DNA from: Knoxdaviesia capensis
Taxonomy: Eukaryota; Ascomycota; Sordariomycetes; Microascales; Gondwanamycetaceae
Length of the DNA stretch: 64,000 bases
Assembly (NCBI GenBank): GCA_001510575.1
Contig: LNGK01000005.1
Location: forward strand, 715,782-779,781
Direction: 5' to 3'
The notes under the pieces are model-generated. The model did not search any database. It saw only the letters and a list, made by a program, of their open reading frames with translations, and had not been told where the DNA came from. Of this stretch, positions 43,844 through 56,800 are shown in pieces; within the stretch, counting starts at the first letter, position 1; every line of letters begins with the position of its first letter. A program made the translations under genes and the position numbers.

Positions 43844-44962
43844 ATGCCCCGGTTTCTCTCCGTCTTCTCGGTTCTGATAGTTTTTCTTTCCATCATTTCC
43901 ATCACTTCCAACTTCACTGTCCTCAAGACAACAATCGCTGCAGCTTACAACGACGTCATCTCGTTTGTTGTGAAAGACCCCCACTCAACCCTGAACCCTT
44001 ATTCAGACCCCTCCATCACCACCACCACAACCGCAACGGCCGACCAAGACCCGTCCACCAAATCTCCCTTGTCCTCCCCCATGCTCAACGCTGCAAAGTC
44101 CATCATGTCCAAGCCGCTGAGCCACGCCAAAATCACCCCGCACCTGTCGTCGACCCGCGGCCACTCCGACCATGGCTGGCTGAACACCTACCACAGCTTC
44201 AGCTTCGCCGACTGGTACGACCCGCGCTTCAACAACTTCGGCTCGCTGCGGGTGCTGAACGAGGACCGCGTCAAGGCGAACTCGGGGTTCCCCACGCACC
44301 CGCACCGCGACTTTGAGATCTTCAGCTACATCCTGTCGGGCGAGCTGACGCACCGCGACAGCATGCTGCGCAAGGGCGCCGAGGGCGGCCAGTCGGACAA
44401 ATTCTACCGCATGCACCGCGGCGACGTGCAGTTCACCACCGGCGGCACCGGCATCGCCCACTCCGAGTTCAACGAGCACACGCGCGACACCGTGCACTTC
44501 CTGCAGATCTGGGCTCTGCCGTGGAAGCGCGGCCTGGCCCCGCGCTACCACACGCGCCACTTCGACGACGCCGAGAAGCGCAAGGCCTTCGTGCCGATCC
44601 TCAGCCCGTTGGTCGGCGGCCCCGAGGCGTCGAACGAGCAGGAGGCCGCCGCCGTGCCCACCCTGCCCGACACCATCCCCATCCACGCCGACTTCGTCAT
44701 GGGCGCCGGCCTCATCGAGCCGGGCAAGACCTTCGAGTGGACCGTCGGCGCCAAGGCCACCGAGGCCCCCAAGCGCAAGGTCTTCGTCCACGTCACCATG
44801 ACCAAGAACGGCCAGTCCAAGGTCCGCATTGACGGCCGCGACGAGATCGTGCTGTCGGAGGGCGACGGTGCCTTCGTCGATGCTGTCAACCAGGGCGACA
44901 AGCTCCGCGTTGAGAGCATTGGCGACGCCGAGGCCGAGGTCGTTGTTCTGGATACTGCCTAA
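43844..44962 (+). CDS. Pirin-family cupin protein with N-terminal hydrophobic segment
   Basis: Intronless, 372 residues. The two-cupin pirin core starts at about residue 90 (HLSSTRGHSDHGWLNTYHSF). It contains the metal-site block GFPTHPHRDFEIFSYILSG (two His plus the Glu-containing turn) and FTTGGTGIAHSEFN with a further His, so the four metal ligands appear intact. The second cupin runs from about residue 275 (HADFVMGAGLIEPG) to the end. Family members bind Fe and act as transcription co-regulators or quercetinase-like dioxygenases. Unusually, the protein starts MPRFLSVFSVLIVFLSIISI, a strong membrane or signal segment, followed by a Thr/Ser-rich linker. This predicts membrane anchoring or entry to the secretory pathway, unlike the cytosolic or nuclear relatives. 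A second in-frame ATG at about residue 79 (SPMLNAAKSIM) could start a soluble form. Confidence 0.88.
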   Translation: MPRFLSVFSVLIVFLSIISITSNFTVLKTTIAAAYNDVISFVVKDPHSTLNPYSDPSITTTTTATADQDPSTKSPLSSPMLNAAKSIMSKPLSHAKITPHLSSTRGHSDHGWLNTYHSFSFADWYDPRFNNFGSLRVLNEDRVKANSGFPTHPHRDFEIFSYILSGELTHRDSMLRKGAEGGQSDKFYRMHRGDVQFTTGGTGIAHSEFNEHTRDTVHFLQIWALPWKRGLAPRYHTRHFDDAEKRKAFVPILSPLVGGPEASNEQEAAAVPTLPDTIPIHADFVMGAGLIEPGKTFEWTVGAKATEAPKRKVFVHVTMTKNGQSKVRIDGRDEIVLSEGDGAFVDAVNQGDKLRVESIGDAEAEVVVLDTA

Positions 44963-47900
44963 GCAACGAAATCTTGTCCCTGTCTTTCCTGTTTCCTGTA
45001 TATGTGATGATATACGACCATCTCTTTGATTTCTCTTGTCGGGCATTCATGACTGTTTGGTTTCTGTTTCTCGTTTTCTTTCTTTTTGTAGGTGCTCCAT
45101 GCAGAAGATCATGGCACCAGACAACCACATGGAATGAAGCTGCTTTGAGCATATTAGCAAAAACAGCTCCCTTGAGCGTGGATATAGTTATCTTGGTTTC
45201 ATGGCGCTGGCCATATAAAACTGAACGTGAACCTTCTCTTTTATTTTTCAACCAGTAATATATTTTCTCGAATCGGCGAAACGTGAATCCCAATATTCCT
45301 GCTTGTGTACCGTGACATGTGTCATCCCGAAATCCTCACAAACGCCGTAGGCGGGATGATCTGTGAAGACTGTACAGTATGTACCCGAAGGTCGGAAAAC
45401 GAACCGTGAAACCAACGCGTCGATGCGGGAAACTTTATCACGAGCGAGAGGGGAATTTGTCAACCTACTCCCTCCCTGTCCGCCTTCCAGAACATCTCTG
45501 CTATTTTTGTTTTTCCCAGCGAAAGATCTGTTCTGCCTCACGTTAGAAATCGAAACCAGTACCGCCTGCCTCGATCGGCGCAATCTGGCCGAGCTTACGC
45601 AGACAGGGGGGGCTTTTCTTCCAGATCCAGGGGAGGGCAAACCTTTGTCCGGAAGGCGAATATTCTAGATCCAGAGCGCGCGTGCAAGCGAGCTTCAAAT
45701 CCTTGAGGGTTAGATGTAATTTACCGTGTCTCCATTCTTTTCATTTTTTTTTTTTTTTCATTCTGGGAGGAGAGGGGCCCTCCTATTCATATCCTGGTTT
45801 GGGGGCTTCAGTCACTCATGCCTGGGAAGATGTGCACGATTCCTGGCCCGGGGGGCCCTGGCACCCACTCTTAATCTCCGTCACTTTGGAGGCTTTGAGA
45901 TGGGGGGGTAGACACATTTACCTCCTAAGAACGTTTGTATTTCTATTTTTGTGCACACTGCAGTCGGGGATTGAATTCATCTCGCGGTTCGCGTCGTCGT
46001 GATACCTGTTCACTCACATGTGTTTGTGGAACGTCAAACTCTGCTCAGTGACACTTGTTGTGAAATCAGTCGGGCTGTGAACAAATCACGGTCCCGTCGA
46101 ACGTGCAAACATTGAACACACATCTTCTCTCCCAAAGTTCTCGTCAGATTGCACCCATCGAGTTGGTGGTCTGCAAATGTAACATCACCCCGTCCTTCTT
46201 CTCAGAACCACTATAGCATTGGCTTTGTGTTATTGGTTCCACCATACCGTCTGGACGCGATGCAAGAATTGATATTGCAGTTCCTTAGACAGGCTCAGCG
46301 TTTCCGTTGCTGTCCTCATGGCGTATCGCTACATGTCATTTTGTAACTAAAAAAAATTATACAGCGGACCATCTAACAGTTCAGGAATTGGGCAACCCTA
46401 ACCCTACCCGCCGGTGACTGAAATCCGTCCGACCACCCCTGATTCATCCGACAGGAAATAATAACAGACCGAAACCCGCAGTCCACTTGAACAGGTAGTG
46501 CATCAAAGTTCGACATTGGTTGAAGATACTAGTTGAGCTGTTCTTTATCCTGCGGCTCGACCGACACTTGCCCATGAACACCGACAGCTGCTACACACTG
46601 ACGCTTTTCCAGCCAGCCAACTGAAGGAAGAGTGTGAGAGGCGCCAAAAGACGTCATGACTGGCGTGGGACAATATATCCGTTGGACAGAGGACCGTATT
46701 ATGGTGAGATTCGGATACCTAGATAGAGCTCACTAATAGCACCCACTGACAACTGATACTACGAATCTACAATGTCCTCTTCCCATGTATTTCATATGAT
46801 TGTTGCCTTGTTGTTTATTGTCGAAGTCTGCCAAGGAGCAGCCGGCGGGGCCCGGGAGTTTGACAAGGCACATCTTGGAGCCAACTTTCATTACATGACA
46901 GATGGAACCCCACTGAGCACCAGGACTTAGGGTTACGGCGGTCCGTCTCGACGGTATATCTTCGCCTTGAAGTCTTCCTGAAAGGGCCAACTTGAATACG
47001 AGACACCGAGACAGAAGAAGCGGGATTGCTTTTTTTGCCCCAACCAACACCGCTTTCCCGCTCGCTGGCGTTAGCCTTAAGCCCACGAGCTAGATCCCAG
47101 AAAACCCAGACGCAGGGATCTCCAGCGGCGGCCTGGCGTTACTCCGTCGTGCTGGTCCTTGGTAAGTTGCACCGAGAATTACAACGAATAACCCCAGGCC
47201 GTTATGCTCTTGGCTATTTAAGCATGTTCCCGTCTGAGGGGGGAAGAGCACGCGCCACTCGCCGGGGTTCACATTCCAGAACTACCACCAAATTCCGACG
47301 AGAATTTGCCCTAGACGGAGCCACGGTTGAAGGGGGAGAAGAATAAGGACTACACCAGAAGCGGAATTACTTACAGGGAAGAAACTAATTCTGCTTTCTT
47401 GGTTCTTGGTCCTCGCGTGCGCACAGAGGGGGCAAAAAAAAAAAAAGCGTTCTCGAGTGCTGGACCGCTCGGTTAACACTTCACACTGAACAGAAGGCTG
47501 AAAAACACCGGGCCTGTACTGGGAACGAAGAACCCGATCTGACCGCCAGGACGAACTCTGTGTGTAATTCCCCTATGTGCCACCGGCATACCCGCTGAGA
47601 GAACACGTTTTTCCCTCTCCCGTTGCCCAAATAGGGACGCCAGGTTTATGCCCAGAAACGGCAAAGAAGCCAAGAACGAGCGGCACAATATATCGGGCGT
47701 TAATCAATAGAAGAAGAGTAAGGTGCATTGGCTAGCCGGATTTGGGTCGGTTGGGTATAGAAAATAAAACGTTAGATTCGGGCTACACCGTTACTTACCT
47801 AACATGAAGTCGATATGGGCGGTGGTTTCCAGCGTACGATGCGACCGTTTAATATGACCAGACCAGAACAGAACAACAAAGGTGTTCACGATGGCTTGTT

Positions 47901-49231
47901 AGATGCGCTGATCGTAAATGACGCGAAGACTGACACACACTTTTTTTTTTCCCTGATAGTTGTTGGTCAGCCCGTAACCGGCTCTCAGTAAGCACCCAGC
48001 GGAGAAGCAGGACACCAATACGGAATCACATCCGGCCAGACCAACCAAACAGCGGACGGGTGGACGATGGATGGCGGCTGATGCAGGTCCTACGAGATGA
48101 GGGTGCAGAGCTACAGCCGCTGTAATTTGCAGAACAGCTCGCTGGGAGAGGGTCGAACTGGTGCTGTATGTCCGCTCCAGCGCCTAGAATTGCTCTGCAG
48201 TTGTTGATCCATCTCGTCTGGGTCTGGTGGTGCGATGCAGACTGGTGCAATCTTAAAGAAGTGTGCCTGCCCCTGGCACTTTGCTGAATTGGGAAAAGCG
48301 CACACGCGGTGGAGAGCCATCACGGTGGGGTTATGCAGCAACAGGGTCACCAATCAGCAGACGATGGCCACCGCTGGCTGATATTGGCATGCACAAAAAA
48401 CAAGGAAGCGAGAAAAGGAAATGCGAAGAGGCCGGAGAGACGAGAGAAGCAGGTGTTCCGACTCATGTGTCGTTCTGAGTGTTGTGCCTAAAGAATGAAC
48501 GGACTGGAAGCGAGAGCCATATGTACTGTACTCGTACGGAGAGGAAAAAGCAAACCCCGATAACTGCATCGCCGCAGCTGTCCATTTGGCGGCAGACACA
48601 AACAGGTTGAGAAAGGGAAGGAGCATGGATTTCGATCCTTCCTTATTCTGCACCAACCTCAAAAAGGGGTCTCGCGTCGTCTGAACTTTTTTCCGGTCGT
48701 CTTATTGCCACTGCTAAGTCATGCAATTCCATCACGGCCTTGTACCCTTTCACCGCCATCCACACCCGAACGGTACATGCCAGGCGGTGTGTGTCCGTGA
48801 TGTGCTTCATGTGAATGCAACTCTGTTATGCCCTCAAGTCTCAACCATCCTCTACACCTCGCAACTTCACGTCGTCTGTGAACCCGAGCAAAACACCACT
48901 GCAACGCAACCATGGCAGGATTTGATTTCTGAACCTTTGCAAGGCTCCCCACCCTTGACGCATCGCTGCTCATTTCTCTCTTTTCTTCCCTGTCTCTTGC
49001 TGCACGGTATCTTTGTCCTACCTTCAGTCCGTGGTATTGCCGCCCGAGCTCCTTTTTTTTTTTTGCTTCTCGGTTCCTGGCCTGGTTCTCGGCCTTTGCG
49101 CTGTGCAACGAAACCTGGGAATGAGAGATGATACTCCAAACAGATCCTGGTTGCTCGGTGGTCTGCCTTCGGGTTCTGCGTCTAACAGGGGGGCCCACAT
49201 TCCAGGCTGAGAGTACAGTTTGGGAAATGAG

Positions 49232-49265
<34 letters not shown>

Positions 49266-50602
49266 TCTGTTATTCTCTTCTTCTCCTATCTTTGAGAGTT
49301 CAGATCCCCCCCCCTGCGAAAGCACCATCGTACGGCCCGACACAAGGGTTTGGCCTGGTTGTCCCGGGCTAAGCTTTTGTGATGGGTATGCCCTGAAGCA
49401 TTGAACATTCCCTCCTTTTTGTGTGTTTTGCTAGTCCAGCCCTGCAGTGCCTCACCGTTCCTTGAACCGTCGTCACTGCCCTTTTCCGCTGTGTGCAAAT
49501 TCCCCTTGTTGTTCTTCAGCTGCTTCTATCCTCTTGGGGCACTATGTGCACGGCGTGGCCGGTTAGACTGTTCCGCACCCATGGCCGTCAAGTGAAAACT
49601 GAGAACGCTTTTCAGAAAAGAACAGTGTCTCCTTCAGGTTACCTGTCCCCCTGTGCCCTTTTCCGAGAGTCTAGCCGACCTCATGGTTCTTAAAAAAAAA
49701 AAGACCTCAAAAGACCCTTCAGGTGATGTGCTGGGCCCTTCCAGTTCGCCCTGCTGGGCTGGTCTAAGTAAAGTGCTGACCTTTTTATAATCCTACGGCA
49801 TACGGTGCAAAAACACTCGCACAGTAAGACGGATGAGGACTCATACACCATAGTTGCATTGCGAGAGTTTGCCGGCGTGCATAAGAGGAAGCGACTCTCA
49901 CGGCCTCGGATATTGAAGAGCACCACCATTTGCTCTGGTCGAGTCTGTTGTTCGTTTCCGTTGTTACTTCCAGCCCGCGTGCGAATTACATGCAATTTCA
50001 CCAGCCTTCTTGCTCACAGCCTCGCGGGTGCATCAAGAGCGAATCTAGACCCCAAGATTCCACAACCATCTGGCGGGGGAAGGGCTGCCCTGTCCGGATT
50101 CTCGGCGCGAGATGAAGATGAACTTCATGGTTCAGGGCCGTCTACTAACACCAATAGTCAGTAATAACACACTTTTGGCCTCAAGGTGCAGTGTGTGTGT
50201 GTGTGTCTGTGTGGGCGAAGCGATCCTACCCACCCTTGCAAGGTCCTGCGGAAAAGAACGAACGAATCCTTCTCTCACTAACCTGTGCTTTATAAGTGCT
50301 TTGCCCGGCACCGAGCGCTAAGATGGGCCTGACTCTCTCTTCTTCTCTTCTTCTTTTCCTTCTTCCTTCGCTTTCTTCTTCTCTTGATATCTCCAGGTCT
50401 AGCCAATCTTCCCCTTGAAGACGGCCTGTGTACATAAGTTGTTGCAATCGATTTTGATTGCGTCCTTTCGTTGATCACCAACACCTCACACTCTTTCAAC
50501 CGGCTTCACGCCAATTTACTGTCGTTTCTTTCCTTTTTTGAAGTACTTTAGTCCTCCCAACATTCCTTCTAATATTGTATCTGTTTTTATCTTTTGCCCA
50601 TC
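44963..50602. other. 5.6 kb region without a recognisable gene
   Basis: Only short, unremarkable frames are present on both strands. It holds telobox-like repeats (AACCCTAACCCTA at 46394-46406; TTAGGGTTA at 46927-46935), an ACTGTACAGTA motif at 45369-45379, a T-run near 45750, a CT microsatellite (49234-49262) and a GT-rich stretch near 50191. TATAAG at 50290-50296 and CT-rich DNA from 50330 probably belong to the chitinase promoter and leader. Confidence 0.5.
49234..49262. repeat. (CT)n microsatellite
   Basis: About 14 consecutive CT units. It is likely length-polymorphic and has no evident coding role. Confidence 0.9.
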
Positions 50603-53600
50603 ATGCTTTTCAAGAGTGTTGCTGTCGTGGCTCTCGCCACTGCGGCCGCTGCCCAGAAGCAGCTGAACGTGTACTGGGTAAGTTTCTTTTGTGAAGTGGA
50701 GTGACTGTGATATCAGACGGAAGTCGAACATTCAGGTCCGAGTGAACGGTGGTTGCACAGGAATGCTGGGGCATCGTGGTACAAAACACCGATATCACGC
50801 TTCGACTGTCAGCCAGGAGCCGGGCCTGCCTAACCCGAAGCCATGTAAGTTGCCATACACATACTAACATCCAACCACCACCACCCCAACAATAGGGTCA
50901 AGATGGTAGCTCCCGTGGCCTTGCTGCCTACTGCGCCGACTCCAAGCCCGAGTACATCTCCATCGGCTTCATCAACTCGTCGCCGGAGAACAACCCGACC
51001 GGATGGCCCGGCATGAACCTGGCCGGCCACTGCCCGGCAACCTACTTCTACAACGGCAACGTGCGCTCCAACCTGCTGGACTGTGCCGCCGTGCGCACCG
51101 ACGTGGCCACGTGCCAGGCTGCCGGCGTCAAGATCATCCTCAGCATCGGCGGCGTGTTCAACACGTGGCAGAACAACTACAACGTGTCGACCGAGAAGAA
51201 CGGCCAGGACTTTGCCGACTTCCTGTGGGAGGCCTTCGGCCCCGTCACCCGCGACGCCAGCATCCCGCGCCCCTTCGGCACCGCCGTCATCGACGGCTTC
51301 GACATCGACGTCGAGATCCCCAGCGCCGAACTCGCGCACAAGGCCTGGATCGCGCTGATCCGCCGCCTGCGCCAGCTCTCGTCCGGCGCCGCCAAGAAGC
51401 TCGAGATCACCGCCGCGCCGCAGTGCCCGCTCTCTGACGACTGGTTCCAGCTGAAGAACGTCATGAGCGCCGTCGAGTTCGACAAGGTGTTCGTGCAGTT
51501 CTACAACAACAAGGACTGCGACTACCCCGACGACGACCTCGCCTGGGTGGACGTCTTCAACTTCGACGCCTGGAAGGCCTACTTTGTCCAGCACAACTTC
51601 CCCAACACCAAGGTGTTCGTCGGTCTGCCGGGCTCGCCGGATACCAGCGGGTACATCTCTGCCTCCACCGTGTCCGACTTCGTGTGCAGCCACCGCAACG
51701 ACGCCCAGTTCGGCGGTATCTCGCTGTGGGATGCTGCCAGCGCCTACGACAACATCTCCGGGGGCTTCAGCTTCCTCGATGTTGTGAGCTGGGCTGTGTC
51801 GCACCCGTGCCAGGCTGGCCCTCCGCCCAAGCCGACCACCACGTCGACGACCAGCACCTCGACCACCACCACGTCGTCGAGCTCGACCACGACTTCTTCG
51901 TCCACCACCACCACCACCACCACTTCGTCGTCGTCTACCACCACCAGCTCGACCAGCTCGACCACCTCGACCACTCTGGAGCCGACTTCGACCACCTCCA
52001 CCTCCAGCTCCACCTCCACCACCGAGTCGTCGACTAGCACCACGGAGGAGCCCACTAGCACCACGGAGACCTCGACCACGGAGACCTCGACCACGGAGAC
52101 CTCGACTACTGAGTCTACAACCACCACTGAGGAGCCTACTAGCACTACTGAGACCTCCACCACCGAGGAGCCTACTAGCACCACGGAGACCTCGACTACT
52201 GAGACCTCGACCACCGAGACCTCCACCTCGACTACCGAGTCGTCGACTACTACCACCGAGGAGCCTACTAGCACTACTGAGACCTCCACCACCGAGACCG
52301 AGACCACGGAGACTTCGACCACCACCACCGAGGAGCCGACCAGCACCACGGAGACCTCGACGACGGAGACCTCTACTACTGAGGAGCCCACTACCACTAC
52401 GGAGACCTCCACCACCGAGACCTCGACTACTACCACCGAGGAGCCGACCAGCACCACGGAGACCTCGACGACGGAGACCTCTACTACTGAGGAGCCCACT
52501 ACCACTGAGGAGCCCACCAGCACCACGGAGACCTCGGCTACGGAGACCGCCACTGAGGAGCCCACTTCGACCGAGGAGCCCACCACCACGGAGACTTCAA
52601 CCTCGACTACGGAGACCTCGACTACTGAGGAGCCTACTAGCACCACCGAGACCTCCACGACCGAGACTTCCACCTCGGCCACGGAGACCGCCACTGAGGA
52701 GCCCACCTCGACCGAGGAGCCCACCACCACGGAGACTTCCACCTCGGCCACGGAGACCGCCACTGAGGAGCCCACCTCGACCGAGGAGCCCACCACCACG
52801 GAGACTTCCACCTCGGCTACGGAGACCGTCACTGAGGAGCCCACCTTGACCGAGGAGCCCACCACCACCGAGACTTCAACCTCGACTACGGAGACCTCAA
52901 CTACTGAGGAGCCTACTAGCACCACCGAGACCTCCACGACCGAGACTTCCACCTCGGCCACGGAGACCGCCACTGAGGAGCCCACTTCGACCGAGGAGCC
53001 CACCACCACGGAGACTTCCACCTCGGCTACGGAGACCGCGACTGAGGAGCCCACCTCGACTGAGGAGCCCACCACCACCGAGACTCCGACTGGCACCTCG
53101 GAGCCCACCATTACTGGCGAGCCCACCTCGACCGAGGAGCCTACCTCGACCTCGTCGACTGAGGATGAGTGGGTCACTCTGACCGAGACCTCCACCAACG
53201 TGTACACCATCACCTCGTGCGCCCCGACCATCACAAACTGCCCGGTCGGCTCCGTCACCACCGAGACCATCGAGGTGACCACCACCGTGCCCTGCAGCAC
53301 CAAGACCAGCGCCACCGGCAGCGCTGTTGTGCCCTCGTCCACCGCCTCGTCGACCCCGTCGGCCGGCCCCACCAAGTCGTGGGTGACGCTGACCCAGACC
53401 ACCACTAACGTCTACACTATCACCTCGTGTGCGCCGACTAAGACCAACTGCCCCGTCGGCGCCGTCACCACCGAGACCGTCGAGGTGACCACGGTGGTGC
53501 CGTGCCCCGAGGAGTCGACCACACCGGTCGCCCCCGTCAAGCCGTCGACGCCGCTCGCCAACAACGGCGTCAAGCCATCGACCTCCGCCTCGGTCATCCT

Positions 53601-53802
53601 GCCCCCTGGCCCCGAGCCCACCGTTACCGCCGGCTCCACCTCCACCTTCGTCTCCGTCACCCGCCTGCCCATCGGCACCGGCACCGGCACCCCCCTCCCC
53701 ACCAAGCCGGCCTTCACCGCGCCGCTCCCCGGCGCCGCCTCGGTGTCGAGCTTCAGCATGGCCGCTCTGGCTGTTGCTGCTCTCGTCCACCTCGTGTTGT
53801 AA
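50603..53802 (+). CDS. chiA: GPI-anchored class III chitinase (GH18) with Thr/Ser/Glu repeats
   Basis: Two exons (50603-50677, 50896-53802) with a 218 bp intron (GTAAGT donor, ACTAAC branch, AATAG acceptor, phase 0) give 993 residues. A signal peptide (MLFKSVAVVALATAAAA) leads into QKQLNVYW-GQDGSSRG. The GH18 domain (about 20-300) has ILSIGG and the catalytic DGFDIDVE (158-165, catalytic Glu165). A Thr/Ser/Glu/Pro repeat array of about 430 residues follows (TETSTTEEPTS-type units). Then come two copies of a Cys-containing module, WVTLTETSTNVYTITSCAP and WVTLTQTTTNVYTITSCAP, each with a conserved CPVG and VPC. The C-terminus has a GPI-anchor tail ending MAALAVAALVHLVL. It should cleave chitin at the cell wall during growth, with the glycosylated repeats as a stalk. 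The architecture matches Aspergillus ChiA. Confidence 0.93.
51836..53160 (+). repeat. Nested coding repeat array of the chitinase stalk
   Basis: Thr/Ser-rich codons (ACC, ACG, TCG, GAG) give units such as ETSTTEEPTST and a longer unit ETSTSATETATEEPTSTEEP repeated several times from about 52520. A larger block appears duplicated: the segment starting near 52555 recurs from about 52835 with few changes. Length variation between strains is likely. Confidence 0.85.
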
Positions 53803-56800
53803 ATGCCTACGATTCTCTTCTTCATTTACCCCGCTTTCCCCAACGGCTCTTCGTTTCTTCTTCAAGCCCTCCCCTGTTTTTTTTTTCTTTTGTTCAAGAG
53901 CCGGTGTAGGGACGGGGGATATATGAACCTTCTTATATCACTCAAAATCTTTACCACTTACAAACATGCAATGGATTTCATAATGGCCTGGATTCGTTCT
54001 TCTTTTTTGGATATGACTATCGCATTTCCCGTTTTATGCATTTTTCCTTTTTATCTCCTTTTCGCCTCTCAACGGAACACTTGCTGCCCCTTACTTCTTT
54101 TATGGCTTTTTAGATCCCGTCGAATCTCGGAGACGAATATACTACCAACAAAAATATTTTTAACTCTTCCATGTTGTGTTTGACTTGTTTCTGTTCTTGC
54201 AAATTATTACCGCATGGTCCCGAGGGATTCTAATCAGGGGTTGGCATGTTTCTTCATTTTCAGCGGCATTGGGGTATAGAAAAGCGAATGGGATATATAC
54301 ATATGGGAGGCAAAGTATTGTGAGGCAGGAAAAGAAGATCCGTTCTTCCTTTCTGTCTTGGTGGCCATCGTTTCCATAGAAAACTGAAGATTGCCATTTA
54401 TGAGTTCGCCGGCTCTTTTCGCTGCACATATGTTCGCTTGGTCTTGTTTCTGGTGTTCTGAAAGCCATGTCTTCTGATCTTGAAATTTTATAAGAGTTTT
54501 GGCGTGATTGGGTGTTTAGACGGATCCATACAGACATCTCGAAATTAAGTTGGACTATCTGAGGGGTTTTCAATTGAATTATTTTTGGGGCTCTGGCTCC
54601 ATCATCAGGCATTTCAAAGCCGCTTTCTCACTCACCCCGTTAAGAAGAAACTACAAGCATCATTAACTGACTTTGGCAAGGCTGTAAGTCTGCACGTTGT
54701 AGATTGGGGCTTCCCCAAAATTAATACCGCGAGAATACACGAGTCAGCACCCAATGACGTCGTCGATTTGGCATTGGGCGGAATAAAAAAAAAGCCAAAA
54801 AACCCCCCCCCTGTTTGGTTTTTTTGTCACAGGCCCTTTTTCTGGGTCATCGGAAATACCGCCCAGAAACACCGAAAATTGAAGGGACTGAGCCGGTGTT
54901 ATTCGAATATCAGAGTAAGCACGAGCCCACTTTGATGCCATTTGATGTCCTTAGTACCAAAACTCAGGCCCGGGCCGGATTCCGGGGCACGATCACGGAC
55001 GATGGCAGGTTTCGCCGCAAATTCGGAGATAAAGAGCGCGAGAGGCCCAAGTTCAGAAGGAGGCACACTACATGTGACAAGGTTTTTAGAACTCATTTAC
55101 TATGTGGTACTATGGAAGCATTTCTCGAACTGAGACAGGTTGAAAAGAGGCAAAAAAAAAAAAAAAAGAAAGAAAGAAAGTTTGCAAGCTGAGAAATCAT
55201 TGCAGATGCAGAAGATCTGGGCCAGCCATTCTGGGACAAACAAAGGACGAGAAAGGTTAAACGGAAATAAGCTCGGGGTGATTACTTGCGGGGATGTGAA
55301 GGGAGGTAAGTCGGGACATGTCAAGAGAAGGTCAGATAGCTCGTTAGCTGCCATCCCATATGATACAGGATACATTTAACTGAGATCGATGGCGAACTGC
55401 TGAAAGCAACAAGGCTGACGAAGTCTTGTGGCAGGGAGATCGACGGTGCAAAGACAGACGGAAAGGTGGAATTCCGCCTGGTGAAGTCCATTGGCCTAGT
55501 GTTTGAAAGCCTCTCCTGATGTCCATAGTGCATTTAGTGTAAGCTAATCGACACGACAGCCGTACTGAACAAGACCCGTTACGGAGGAAAGTCGCCGGAC
55601 CGTCGTTGATACGGCGAAATTCCCACCTCGCAGTCGCAGCCAAGACGCCAACCGCAAAAATCAAAAACACTCCAGACACTGCCCCTCGCGCGAGGATGCC
55701 GTAACCATTTGGGGCAAAGCACAGAGTGCGTAATCTGGTACGGAGAAGTCACTAGAAGGCAGCCGGAATACAATCCAACTCAAGAACAAAAGTCCCGCTG
55801 CGGAAACTGGACGGTGTGAGAGAAGGGGGGAGGGGGGGAAGAAGAGGAGCAATTGAGCGTCCGGGGGAATTCACCAACGTAGCTGGCCCGCCTGAAGACT
55901 CCCACCAGGGGGGGCGTAGACCGTGGCAAGCGTTCCACCGAGGGGCCCAACCGGCCGTCTTTCTCGATCTTTGGACGCCGTCTCTGTCGCTGGCGTGTGC
56001 TGCTGCTGTCGTTTAACTGGCTGAGGCGTTGCGGGTAATCCGTCACGGACAAACCCGGCGGAAATGGGGATTTAGGGACCCCATCAGATCTCCTCTTTGA
56101 CATTCCGTTTTTGATTTCCAGATGGTCGCCGCAGCGGGACGCGTCATTCGCACGTCCCGCCGAATCTCGGGATTTTTCTTCCTGGCCTTCCGGACATTCG
56201 CTGCATCTTGAGTCGTGGAACCCAGGGGAACAGCACAGGAGACGAAGAAAAACGGCCAGCCTAACTCTAACCTTATGCCTCCACGAATCAGGGACACGGC
56301 CAATTCTGATGGAACCATAGATATGCCGGCTGCCATATTGAGACAAGAGTGATGCGGTGTCTGTCTGATCGTGGCCCGCCAGGCCTTGGTGGTTGGCCTT
56401 GCCTGGCTTGGGCTGAGGGGTCCCTTTCTTAGTGGCCAAGAGTTCAGGGTGGCTTGGTCGCCACTTTGTGACATGTGGAAGCGCTCGTCTAGTAGTTGAG
56501 CATCGTGGCTTGCTGATGTTAAAAGACGCGTTCCCGTTTGCTGTTCTCTGTCTGCTTTTTTGCCTTCGATGTTTGATCACCTCGCTCCACTCACTTACTC
56601 ACTTATACGTAAACTCACTCTCGCTTATATTCAAAGCCTCGATAACGCAATATTCGTCTCCTGCCGTGTCTCGGCCTGGGGTCGTTCGTTCTTTCCGTTC
56701 AACAAGATTTCTCTCCTCCTGCCCCCTTGAACCACAACCTTGCCCTAAAGCATACATTGATCCGTCTCCCCGCTTAAACGCACACAATATTTTCAAATCT

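Noticed and set aside
51744..53405. 553-codon open frame antisense to the chitinase
   Set aside because: It lies opposite the Thr/Ser/Glu repeat array, and its Val/Ser/Glu monotony is the mirror of the repeated sense codons. No independent gene features.
55780..56580. 266-codon minus-strand frame
   Set aside because: Arg/Ser/Pro-rich, with no domain, no splice partners and no codon bias like the real genes. Treated as chance in GC-richer DNA.
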